Assembly: GCA_963749895.1 (NCBI GenBank)
Contig: CAVVOG010000003.1
Location: 558,001-622,000, forward strand
DNA: 64,000 nucleotides
DNA from: AC-51 sp963749895
Lineage (GTDB): Bacteria; Actinomycetota; UBA4738; HRBIN12
Direction: 5' to 3'
Numbering within the stretch: the stretch's first letter is position 1; every line of letters starts with the position of its first letter. This document shows positions 49,109 through 56,068 of the stretch, piece by piece. A program made the position numbers and the translations under genes. The notes under the pieces are model-generated. The model ran no database searches and had not been told where the DNA came from. It saw only the letters and a program-made list of their open reading frames with translations.

Positions 49109-50305
49109 CTACGCCGCACCTGCGGGAGGCTCGGCGAGGTGCGCTCCCTCGTGAGATGGGATGCAGAACGAGACGCGCGTCCCGCCGCCAGGCAGAGGGT
49201 CGGACCAGATGATGCCGCCGTGCTGGACGACGACCTGCCGTGCCAGGTGGAGCCCGACCCCGACGCCGGCCTTCTGCTTGCGCATCGTGCCCTCGCCTGT
49301 CGAGAAGGGTTGCTCGAAGGCTTGGCTCGCGACGGCCCGATCCAGTCCTTCTCCCCGGTCCGTCACCGCGACGACGACGCCCTCATCCAGCACCCGGGCC
49401 ACGAGTTCGACGGCCCGACCCGGCGGCGAGTACCGGCAGGCGTTATCCAGGAGCTCCCGCACGACGCCACCGACGCGGGCCGCGTCGGCGATCGCCTCGA
49501 GACGGTCGGCGACCTGGGCCGCGATCGGGACCGAGGGGTACTGGCGCCCGACCTCGTCGACCGCGTGGCGTACGAGCGGGCCGAGATCTGTCATCGTGAG
49601 ATCGAGTTCGAACGTGCCGCGCTCGACCTCGGCGAGCGTGATGATCTCGTCGACGATGCCCATCAGCTCGTCGAGCGAGGACCGCAGCTGCTCGAGGAAC
49701 TGCTCGCGCTCCTGCTCGGGAACGGTGGGGTTCCGAAGGACGTAGGCGATACCCTTCGCGACCGTGACGGGGGTCCGCAGCTCGTGGGAGATGTTCGCGA
49801 GGAAGTCCGCCTTCGCGAAGGTGCCTTGCGAGACCTGGGAGCGGAGGTCCTCGAGTTCCCCCTCGAGCGCAGCGACACGTTCGAGGGTCATGCCGACCTG
49901 GATCCCGAAGCCGGCCGCCACGCCGGGCGAGAGCATCAGACCACCGTCGCCGACGGCGCGGATCGCGGCGAGGACCGCCTCGGGGCCGTCTGCCTTCAGC
50001 AGGTAGGCGCCGGCTCCGGCCGCCAGGGCGTCGGCGACCCGGCTCGGCTCGCTCGATGACCCGCGCGCCACCACGCGGGCCCCGGGGGTGCTCGCGAGCA
50101 ACCGACGGACGAACTCGGCGCCACCCACGCCGTCCATCCCCAGGTCGCACACCACGATCTCCGGACGAGCGCGAGTCGCGGCCTCGACGGCGCGGAAGGC
50201 GTCGGTCGTCACCTCGACGAGCAGATCGGGCGCCTCCCTGAGCAGGTGGTACTGGAGGCGGGCGACCTCGTCGGGCGTCTCGCACACGAGGACGGACGTG
50301 GGCAT
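49109..50305 (-). CDS. Response-regulator receiver fused to a histidine kinase
   Basis: A 398-residue soluble protein. Residues 1-120 are a receiver domain with the phospho-acceptor in IVVCDLGMDG (Asp54), Lys in AYLLKADG, and an acidic pocket reduced to Glu9 (VLVCETPDE). A short coiled segment (GMTLERVAALEGELEDLRSQ) leads to the kinase: His in FLANISHELRTPVTV, then ELLDNACRYSP, VTDRGEGLD and GVGVGLHLARQVV. There is no membrane part. ATG 50305 fits the receiver start; GTG 50353 is possible. It follows the LuxR-type regulator gene by 69 nt, probably its partner. Confidence 0.85.
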   Translation of the reverse strand: MPTSVLVCETPDEVARLQYHLLREAPDLLVEVTTDAFRAVEAATRARPEIVVCDLGMDGVGGAEFVRRLLASTPGARVVARGSSSEPSRVADALAAGAGAYLLKADGPEAVLAAIRAVGDGGLMLSPGVAAGFGIQVGMTLERVAALEGELEDLRSQVSQGTFAKADFLANISHELRTPVTVAKGIAYVLRNPTVPEQEREQFLEQLRSSLDELMGIVDEIITLAEVERGTFELDLTMTDLGPLVRHAVDEVGRQYPSVPIAAQVADRLEAIADAARVGGVVRELLDNACRYSPPGRAVELVARVLDEGVVVAVTDRGEGLDRAVASQAFEQPFSTGEGTMRKQKAGVGVGLHLARQVVVQHGGIIWSDPLPGGGTRVSFCIPSHEGAHLAEPPAGAA

Positions 50306-50374
50306 CTCGCATCCGGTATCGGCGCGGGTGGGGGAGGGTTGAGCGGGGGACACGACCCCGGCCGGACGGCGGGG

Positions 50375-51013
50375 TCAGCGGACGATGCCGGTACGGATCG
50401 CGATCGCGACCGCCTGTGCGCGGTCGTTCGCGCCGAGCTTCTCGAAGATGCGCTCCAGGTGGGTCTTCACGGTGTGCGGTGATATCCCGAGCTCGCTCGC
50501 GACCTGCCGCGTGGTCGCTCCGTCGGCGACCTTCTGCAGGATCTCCCGTTCGCGCTTCGACAACGGGGCAGGCCTGGGTTCGTCCGTCGCGGCTTGCGCC
50601 TCCTCGATGAAGGTCTTCGTGAGCTGCGGATGGATCACGGCGTTGCCCTCGATCGCGTTGCGGGCCGCATCGACGAGCGCATCGGGGGACGCGTCCTTCA
50701 GGAGGTAGCCGGACACGCCCGCGTGGATCGCGTCGCTGATCGCCCCTCTCGATTCGTCGATCGTGATCAGGATCACCTTCGTATCGGGGGACGCCTCCTT
50801 GATCCGGCGGGTGGCCTCGATCCCGTCCATCCCGGGCATCCGTACGTCCATGAACACGACATCGGGGGAGAGCTCACGTGCACGCTCGATGGCCTCCTCG
50901 CCGCTGCCCGCCTCGCCCACGACCACGACGACCTCGTCGGAGAGTTCCAGCGCGGTGCGGAGCCCCTCCCGGGTCACCGGGTGGTCGTCGACGATCAGCG
51001 CTCGGATCGACAT
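50375..51013 (-). CDS. NarL/LuxR-family response regulator
   Basis: A 212-residue regulator. The receiver starts ALIVDDHPVTREGL and has the phospho-Asp in VVFMDVRMPGMDG and Lys in YLLKDASPDA. The C-terminal LuxR-type DNA-binding domain reads LSKREREILQKVADGATTRQVASELGISPHTVKTHLERIFEKL. ATG 51013 has an AAGAAGGA site. It is upstream of the receiver-kinase gene and is divergent from the SufT-like gene. Confidence 0.92.
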   Translation of the reverse strand: MSIRALIVDDHPVTREGLRTALELSDEVVVVVGEAGSGEEAIERARELSPDVVFMDVRMPGMDGIEATRRIKEASPDTKVILITIDESRGAISDAIHAGVSGYLLKDASPDALVDAARNAIEGNAVIHPQLTKTFIEEAQAATDEPRPAPLSKREREILQKVADGATTRQVASELGISPHTVKTHLERIFEKLGANDRAQAVAIAIRTGIVR

Positions 51014-51064
51014 GCTTCCTTCTTGCCCTCCATCCAGACGGCGACCCACTTCTCACCGTGCGGG

Positions 51065-51070
51065 TACGCT
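51065..51070 (+). promoter_or_regulatory. -10 box of the SufT-like gene
   Basis: TACGCT, 38 nt before ATG 51109, giving a leader of about 30 nt with CGGAGAG. Confidence 0.4.
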
Positions 51071-51108
51071 GGTCGCAAGCATAGGCCCGAGAACCCCGGA
51101 GAGTCGGT

Positions 51109-51498
51109 ATGCACGAGCAGGACGTCGACACGACGCAACAGCACACGCCCGACCTCGAGGAGCATGCGTCCGGTGCGCCCGTCGGCGACGACGGCGATCC
51201 CACGCCCGAGCGCGTCCTCGAGGCCCTCAAGCAGGTGTACGACCCGGAGCTCGGGATCAACATCGTCGATCTCGGTCTCGTCTACGACGTCCAGGTCGAT
51301 GACGGAGGCGGGGTCGACATCCAGTACAGCCTCACGACGATGGGCTGCCCGATCGGCCCGCTGATCGAGGACCAGATGCGTGCGTTCCTCGCGCCGATCG
51401 ACGGCATCACCGACGTCCGGCCCGACCTCGTGTTCCGGCCTGCGTGGAGCCCAGAGCTGATGTCCGACGAAGCGAAGGCTGCCCTCGGCGTCTTCTGA
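51109..51498 (+). CDS. MIP18/DUF59 family Fe-S assembly factor (SufT/PaaD-like)
   Basis: A 129-residue protein. After a 30-residue acidic N-terminal tail, the DUF59 core begins ERVLEALKQVYDPELGINIVDLGLVYDV and holds the conserved Cys in LTTMGCPIGP. SufT proteins help mature Fe-S enzymes such as lipoyl synthase and aconitase. In other actinobacteria the gene is the last of the suf operon; here it is separated from sufB by 4.5 kb. ATG 51109 has a CGGAGAG site. Confidence 0.87.
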   Translation: MHEQDVDTTQQHTPDLEEHASGAPVGDDGDPTPERVLEALKQVYDPELGINIVDLGLVYDVQVDDGGGVDIQYSLTTMGCPIGPLIEDQMRAFLAPIDGITDVRPDLVFRPAWSPELMSDEAKAALGVF

Positions 51499-51555
51499 CC
51501 TTCGTATCCCCGGGAGCCGGCGTCCCTTGACGTCCGGTGGCTCGCTGAGGTAGGT

Positions 51556-51583
51556 GTTGCACCTGCAACTTCCGTTGCTCCTG
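51556..51583 (+). promoter_or_regulatory. Alternating GTTGC / GCAAC repeat array upstream of the rhodanese gene
   Basis: GTTGC, GCAAC, GTTGC and GCA follow each other every nine bases, each separated by four bases (ACCT, TTCC, TCCT). This creates nested inverted repeats, including GTTGCACCTGCAAC (51556-51569) and GCAACTTCCGTTGC (51565-51578). The array lies about 20-46 bp upstream of a TAGGTT box (51602-51607), a position suited to a regulator. The binding protein is unknown. Confidence 0.45.
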
Positions 51584-51601
51584 CAGGCCGACCAGGGGGG
51601 G

Positions 51602-51607
51602 TAGGTT
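51602..51607 (+). promoter_or_regulatory. -10 box of the leader-rhodanese unit
   Basis: TAGGTT, three nt before the ATG of the putative leader ORF and 125 nt before the rhodanese start. Confidence 0.4.
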
Positions 51608-51610
51608 GCG

Positions 51611-51676
51611 ATGATCCGCACGCGGTGCCGCGGGTTGGTGGGCGCGATGATCCCGAGTCGTCTGTGCTGTCGCTGA
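51611..51676 (+). CDS. Putative cysteine-containing leader peptide upstream of rhodanese gene
   Basis: A 21-codon ORF from ATG 51611 to TGA 51674 that ends Arg-Leu-Cys-Cys-Arg-stop, with a further Cys at position 6. An alternative internal ATG at 51647 would give nine codons with the same Cys-Cys ending. Cys-rich short ORFs ahead of sulfur genes, including rhodanese genes, act as cysteine-responsive attenuators in mycobacteria. The leader here has the right position, 56 nt before the sulfurtransferase start. The three-base gap to the -10 box is short for leaderless translation, and no anti-Shine-Dalgarno pairing was found by eye, so this is a proposal. Confidence 0.4.
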   Translation: MIRTRCRGLVGAMIPSRLCCR

Positions 51677-51732
51677 GGCGACGCACGACCCCGACGACCG
51701 AGCGACCCACGAACCACCCGAAGGAGCGCACC

Positions 51733-52578
51733 GTGAGCGAGTACTCGAACCCCGACGTCTTGGTGTCCACCGACTGGCTGGAGACCCACCTCGACGATCC
51801 GAACGTCCGCGTGATCGAGGTGGACGAGGATACGACCGCCTACGAGAAGGGCCACGTCCGCGGCGCCGTGGCGTGGAACTGGTCGACCGACCTGCACACG
51901 TCGGTCGGCCGGGACTACCTCGATCAGGACGGCTTCTCGGACCTGCTGTCGATCGCCGGCGTCGGTCCGGACACGACCGTGGTCCTCTACGGCGCCAACA
52001 ACAACTGGTTCGCCGCCTACGCGTACTGGCTGCTGAAGCTGCGTGGCTTCGACGCGGTGAAGCTCCTGAACGGCGGGCGGAAGAAGTGGGAGCTGGAGAG
52101 CCGTGAGCTGACCGACGAGGTCCCGTCGTTCGCCGAGACCGGCTATCGGATCGAGGGCGTGGAGCGGCCCGGCATCCGGGCGCTCCGTGACGAGGTGCTG
52201 GCGGAGGTCGGGACCGGAACCGGGTTCGTCGACGTTCGCTCGCCGGAGGAATACCGAGGGGAGAAGCTGGCCCCCGATCACCTGCCCCAGGAACAGTCGC
52301 AGGTTCCGGGCCACATCTCGGGCGCCGCGAACATCCCGTGGGCGAGTGCGGCGAACGATGACGGTACCTTCAAGAGCGCCGACGAGCTGCGTGCCCTCTA
52401 CGAGGGAGCGGGGATCACGCCCGACCGCGAGGTGATCGCCTACTGCAGGATCGGCGAACGGAGCTCCCACACCTGGTTCGCGCTGCAGGAGCTGCTCGGG
52501 TATCCCGACGTGAGGAACTACGACGGCAGCTGGACGGAGTACGGCTCGCTCGTCGGGGCACCGGTGGAGCTCGGCTGA
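51733..52578 (+). CDS. Thiosulfate sulfurtransferase (rhodanese, SseA/CysA type)
   Basis: A 281-residue two-domain rhodanese. The N-terminal domain (VLVSTDWLETHLDDPNVRVIEVDED) is inactive-type, and the C-terminal domain carries the catalytic loop YCRIGERSS with the persulfide Cys. CRxGERS fits thiosulfate sulfurtransferases of the actinobacterial CysA2 group. It transfers sulfane sulfur from thiosulfate to thiol acceptors. GTG 51733 has an AAGGAG site; the longer frame from 51625 overlaps the leader ORF and is rejected. A strong hairpin terminator follows 19 nt after the stop. Confidence 0.92.
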   Translation: MSEYSNPDVLVSTDWLETHLDDPNVRVIEVDEDTTAYEKGHVRGAVAWNWSTDLHTSVGRDYLDQDGFSDLLSIAGVGPDTTVVLYGANNNWFAAYAYWLLKLRGFDAVKLLNGGRKKWELESRELTDEVPSFAETGYRIEGVERPGIRALRDEVLAEVGTGTGFVDVRSPEEYRGEKLAPDHLPQEQSQVPGHISGAANIPWASAANDDGTFKSADELRALYEGAGITPDREVIAYCRIGERSSHTWFALQELLGYPDVRNYDGSWTEYGSLVGAPVELG

Positions 52579-52597
52579 GTCGAACATCCGACCATCG

Positions 52598-52632
52598 ACG
52601 GGGGCCGGGGCGTTGCGCGTTCCGGCCCCCGT
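52598..52632 (+). terminator. Hairpin terminator after the rhodanese gene
   Basis: An 11-bp perfect stem, ACGGGGGCCGG at 52598-52608 with CCGGCCCCCGT at 52622-52632, 13-base loop, TTGGGTGGG following. It contains the GGGCCGGGGC string that recurs in the next two terminators. Confidence 0.6.
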
Positions 52633-52637
52633 TGGGT

Positions 52638-52681
52638 GGGCCGAAGGTCCGATGTACGCCGTAGATCGAACTCCCTAGCAT
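52638..52681 (+). promoter_or_regulatory. Promoter of the metalloprotease gene with shared upstream motif
   Basis: GGGCCGAAGGTCCGATG at 52638-52654 is followed by 21 bases and a TAGCAT -10 box at 52676-52681. The identical 17-mer with identical 21-base spacing precedes the serine protease gene at 54853-54896. The motif includes the direct repeat CCGA-AGGT-CCGA. No -35 consensus is present at the usual place, so the motif may bind an activator or alternative sigma factor. Confidence 0.6.
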
Positions 52682-52736
52682 CGGGGCAACCATCCACGCC
52701 CTCGGCCGCCCGGGGGCTCGTGCAGGGAGGGAAACG

Positions 52737-54794
52737 ATGAGAGCCAGAGTGCTCTTGGCGGTCGCGATGGTGGCCGTCCTCCTGGTCGCGGTCCCCACCG
52801 GAGGATCTGCCGCGCCCAGGCGTGACATGCTCGACAAGATCGCGGTCAGCGGCACCCCGTTCCTCGGGAAGGCCCGTCAGCCGCAGGCGGTGAGCGCGCG
52901 CGAGGCCGCGAAGGCCCTCGCCACGGCCTCCACGACCGGATCGCAGTGCGTCGATTCGACGGACACGCTCGTCCTGGAGCTGTTCAGCTTCGATCCGGAG
53001 AACCCGGGCAGCCAGATGGTCGTGTTCCACCGGGAGACGCTCGAGAGCGATGCAGGGCTCGCGAAGATCTGGGTCGCCTGGGATTTCCTCGCGCCCGCGT
53101 GGGGCCCGCCCGACGAGGTGACGTGTGACGAGGTGGCGTACCTCGCCGGCGTCGCCGACCAGATCGTGGCGACGAACGTCCACTACTTCGGCGAGTACGT
53201 CGAGCGCCCCGCCGGCAACCCGAACATCGACATCCTCGTCTACAACATCGTCGACGAGCTCTACTTCGATCCCGACGTCGAGTCCTTCATCGCCGGGTTC
53301 TACTCGCCCGACGCGCAGGTGGAGTTCAACCGGAACATCTTCTTCCTCGATTCGCTGCTGTGGTCCTTCGGCCTGGGGCCGGACGATCCGCGACCGTTCG
53401 AGGTCGAGGCCACGTTCGCCCATGAGCTCGAGCACCTGATCATGAACGACCACGACCCCGACGAGCTGTCGTGGATCGACGAGGGCCTCGCCGACCTGGC
53501 GATGTTCCTGAACGGGTTCGGGCACGACGAGGGGCACGTGACCTACTACCTGGCGTTCCACCGCAACTCGCTCACGGACTGGCAGAGCGGGTTGGAGGAC
53601 TACGGGGCGTCGTACCTGTTCCAGCTGTACCTGCTGGAGAACTTCGGCCGCCGATCGAACGGGGTCTGGGACAACGCGTGGACCCGGGCGATGGTCGACC
53701 AGCAGGCGAACGGGATCGCCGGTGTCGAGGCGCAGACCGGGATGGACATGAGCGATCTGTTCGACTCCTGGATCATGGCGAACCTCCAGGACACACCACA
53801 GGTGGAGGCCCGTGGCGGACTCCCGATGGGCTACCGCACGATCGACCTGAACCCGTTCGTGGGACGTCTGGGCGCGTGGTCGATCCGGCGTGCGATCAAG
53901 GACATCTACGGGGCGAACGCGAACGGCAACCTGCCGATCAGTCGGTACTACGGTGGTGCGACGTCAGGCTCGGTGGAGTACCCGCTGGGTGCCGCTGCGC
54001 CCTACTCGCCCGTGTACAAGAGCTACGGCGGGTCCGAGCCGCGCCTGTCGGTCAGGTTCCGTGGAGAGGTCGAGTCGGGACTCGCGCCGACCGAGGGCTC
54101 GTACGAGGCGGCGAGCGGGATGGGGAACATGCTCACCGATCGCACCCTCGCTCTGGAGGTTCCCGTCGGCGGGACCTTGACCTTCAAGACCTGGTTCGAC
54201 ATCGAGGAGGACTGGGACTTCGGGTTCGTCGAGGCGTCCACCGATGGAGGCGCCACCTGGACGCAGCTGGTCGGATCGGTCACGCGCACCAGCACGAACC
54301 CGTTCGGGTCGTCGGCATGGACCGCTGCCCTGGGTGACGCCGCGTCGACCGACGCCGCGATCACGGGCGCGAGCGGCGGCTGGCTGGACGCCGTGTTCGA
54401 CCTCCCTGCCGCGTCCGACGTGCTCGTCCGCTTCAACTACTTCACCGACGAGGCGGTGAACGGCAAGGGCTGGTTCATCGACGAGGTCGCCGTCGACGGC
54501 TTCAGCGAAGGCTTCGAGAGTGGCGCCCCCGACTGGGACCTGGGTGGCTGGCTGATCACGACCGGCCTGTTCGACAACGACTGGGTCGTCGGCTTCGCGA
54601 ACCCGAAGCGCACCGGCTCGGTCGCCACGGGCTACGTGGACCCGGCTGATGCCGGGGACGGCTACCAGCGGTCGTTCACGATGCTCGACACCACGAGGCT
54701 GGCCAACGACCGCGTGGTGGTCGCGTTCGCGAACCGCCCGAGCGAGGACGCGTTCGACGCCGGGTACCTGATCCTGGTCCGGAAGAAGGGCTGA
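52737..54794 (+). CDS. Secreted zinc metalloprotease (HEXXH)
   Basis: A 685-residue exported protease. Residues 1-26 are a Sec signal (LLAVAMVAVLLVAVPTGGSA). The zinc site is HELEH at 229-233 with a likely third ligand Glu249 in WIDEGLADL, a gluzincin-type spacing rather than the third His of M6 immune inhibitor A, although the C-terminal part (FNYFTDEAVNGKGWFIDEVAVDG and a FESGAPDW segment) is like that family's VEG/MAM-type domains. It probably degrades extracellular protein. ATG 52737 has a GGGAGGGAAA site, 55 nt after the TAGCAT box. The hairpin at 54814 terminates the message. Confidence 0.82.
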   Translation: MRARVLLAVAMVAVLLVAVPTGGSAAPRRDMLDKIAVSGTPFLGKARQPQAVSAREAAKALATASTTGSQCVDSTDTLVLELFSFDPENPGSQMVVFHRETLESDAGLAKIWVAWDFLAPAWGPPDEVTCDEVAYLAGVADQIVATNVHYFGEYVERPAGNPNIDILVYNIVDELYFDPDVESFIAGFYSPDAQVEFNRNIFFLDSLLWSFGLGPDDPRPFEVEATFAHELEHLIMNDHDPDELSWIDEGLADLAMFLNGFGHDEGHVTYYLAFHRNSLTDWQSGLEDYGASYLFQLYLLENFGRRSNGVWDNAWTRAMVDQQANGIAGVEAQTGMDMSDLFDSWIMANLQDTPQVEARGGLPMGYRTIDLNPFVGRLGAWSIRRAIKDIYGANANGNLPISRYYGGATSGSVEYPLGAAAPYSPVYKSYGGSEPRLSVRFRGEVESGLAPTEGSYEAASGMGNMLTDRTLALEVPVGGTLTFKTWFDIEEDWDFGFVEASTDGGATWTQLVGSVTRTSTNPFGSSAWTAALGDAASTDAAITGASGGWLDAVFDLPAASDVLVRFNYFTDEAVNGKGWFIDEVAVDGFSEGFESGAPDWDLGGWLITTGLFDNDWVVGFANPKRTGSVATGYVDPADAGDGYQRSFTMLDTTRLANDRVVVAFANRPSEDAFDAGYLILVRKKG

Positions 54795-54813
54795 GGACCG
54801 ACCGGGTCGGTCC

Positions 54814-54844
54814 GAGGGCCGGGGCGCGGAGCGCCCCGGCCCTC
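54814..54844 (+). terminator. Hairpin terminator after the metalloprotease gene
   Basis: A perfect 14-bp stem, GAGGGCCGGGGCGC at 54814-54827 and GCGCCCCGGCCCTC at 54831-54844, closed by a GGA loop. No U-tract; the strength and position support termination. Confidence 0.65.
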
Positions 54845-54852
54845 GTCACGTG

Positions 54853-54896
54853 GGGCCGAAGGTCCGATGGGAGGTTCGGGCAGACCGTCCTAGCAT
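54853..54896 (+). promoter_or_regulatory. Promoter of the serine protease gene with shared upstream motif
   Basis: The 17-mer GGGCCGAAGGTCCGATG at 54853-54869, 21 bases, and TAGCAT at 54891-54896, exactly as at 52638-52681. The bases between differ almost completely, so the shared parts have been conserved by selection or copied as separate elements. Confidence 0.6.
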
Positions 54897-54977
54897 GGGT
54901 GACCACGAGGTCGTCGCGCGTGGGTCCGATCCCGGCCCGGGGTCGAGCCGGTGCGGCGATCAGGGAGGAGGCTCGAC

Positions 54978-55907
54978 ATGAAGAGGTTGCTCGTGGCCGC
55001 GATCGCGATCGCGGCCGCGTTGTCCTTGGCCGTGCCGGCAGGCGCGATCACGAACGGGGTCCCCGACGACGAGCGGCACCCGTACGTGGGACAGCTGTTC
55101 TCGTACGTTCCGGACTACGTCGACAGCCGGTTCACCGACCCCGGCGGTTGGTTCAACTGCTCGGGCACGCTGATCGCCCCGACGATCGTCCTGACCGCCG
55201 GGCACTGCACGTTCGGCACGGGGCTCGACGGTGAGGAGACCACATCGACGGGCGGCAGTGGCGGCAACGACATCTGGGTCAACTTCGGCGAGGCTCCGAG
55301 CTACGACGGGCTCCCGCCGAGCAGCGACTACATCCCGGATCGGAACCAGGAGCGGTACGAGGACCGGATCGCGTGGCTGGCGACCCAGCCCGAGTGGCAT
55401 CGGGGCACGGCGTACGCGCACCCGATGTACGACGACGCCCTGTTCTACTGGTACGACCTGGGGGTCGTGGTGCTCGATCACCCCGTCCGCATGGCGGAGT
55501 ACGGTGAGTTGCCGGAGCTTCGGTACCTGAACGGCTTCATGGCCATGGAGAAGGCGGCGCGCCGGTTCACCCCGGTGGGGTACGGGCTCGAGAAGGTGCT
55601 GCCGATCTTCGTCGAGGGCGGCGACACCCGCCGGCAGGCGAACGTGATGCTGGTCACCCTCAAGGGCACCGGCAACGCCCCGAAGGGGAGCTACGCGATC
55701 TTCTCGAACAGCCTCGGCACGGTCCACCGCGGTGGGACGTGCTACGGAGACTCGGGTGGCCCGATCTTCGACAAGGGCACGAACACGATCGTGGCGGTGA
55801 CCTCGTTCGGTATGAGCCCGAACTGCACCGGGATCGGGGGCGGCTACCGGGTCGACCAGGTCGACGACCTGACGTGGCTCGAGGAGGAGTTCGGGGTCAC
55901 CCCCTAG
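54978..55907 (+). CDS. Secreted trypsin-family serine protease
   Basis: A 309-residue S1 protease. Residues 1-23 are a Sec signal ending PAGA, so the mature chain would start ITNGV, matching the family's activated N-terminus without a propeptide. The catalytic triad is His in LTAGHC, Asp in WYDLGVVVLD and Ser in CYGDSGGP. Cys pairs are present in NCSGT...GHC and CYGDS...NC. It is exported and probably degrades protein. ATG 54978 has GGGAGGAGG. Flanked by the shared promoter motif and a hairpin terminator. Confidence 0.9.
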   Translation: MKRLLVAAIAIAAALSLAVPAGAITNGVPDDERHPYVGQLFSYVPDYVDSRFTDPGGWFNCSGTLIAPTIVLTAGHCTFGTGLDGEETTSTGGSGGNDIWVNFGEAPSYDGLPPSSDYIPDRNQERYEDRIAWLATQPEWHRGTAYAHPMYDDALFYWYDLGVVVLDHPVRMAEYGELPELRYLNGFMAMEKAARRFTPVGYGLEKVLPIFVEGGDTRRQANVMLVTLKGTGNAPKGSYAIFSNSLGTVHRGGTCYGDSGGPIFDKGTNTIVAVTSFGMSPNCTGIGGGYRVDQVDDLTWLEEEFGVTP

Positions 55908-55929
55908 CTCGTTCCTCGCGATGAGGTCG

Positions 55930-55960
55930 GTGAGGGCCGGGGCGGAGCCCCGGCCCTCAC
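55930..55960 (+). terminator. Hairpin terminator after the serine protease gene
   Basis: A 14-bp perfect stem, GTGAGGGCCGGGGC at 55930-55943 and GCCCCGGCCCTCAC at 55947-55960, GGA loop, closely related to the terminator at 54814. Confidence 0.65.
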
Positions 55961-56017
55961 GACGTCTGCGAACCCGTGCACCGGCTCCGTGCGCGGGCGC
56001 GAATCCGACCTGTCCGG

Positions 56018-56023
56018 TAGACT
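56018..56023 (+). promoter_or_regulatory. -10 box of the SUF operon
   Basis: TAGACT, 45 nt before the sufB start. No SufR or IscR-like palindrome was recognised around it. Confidence 0.5.
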
Positions 56024-56068
56024 TTCGTCGTCGGTAGGCACGGTCGTTGGACGGGAGAGGTCGAGACG

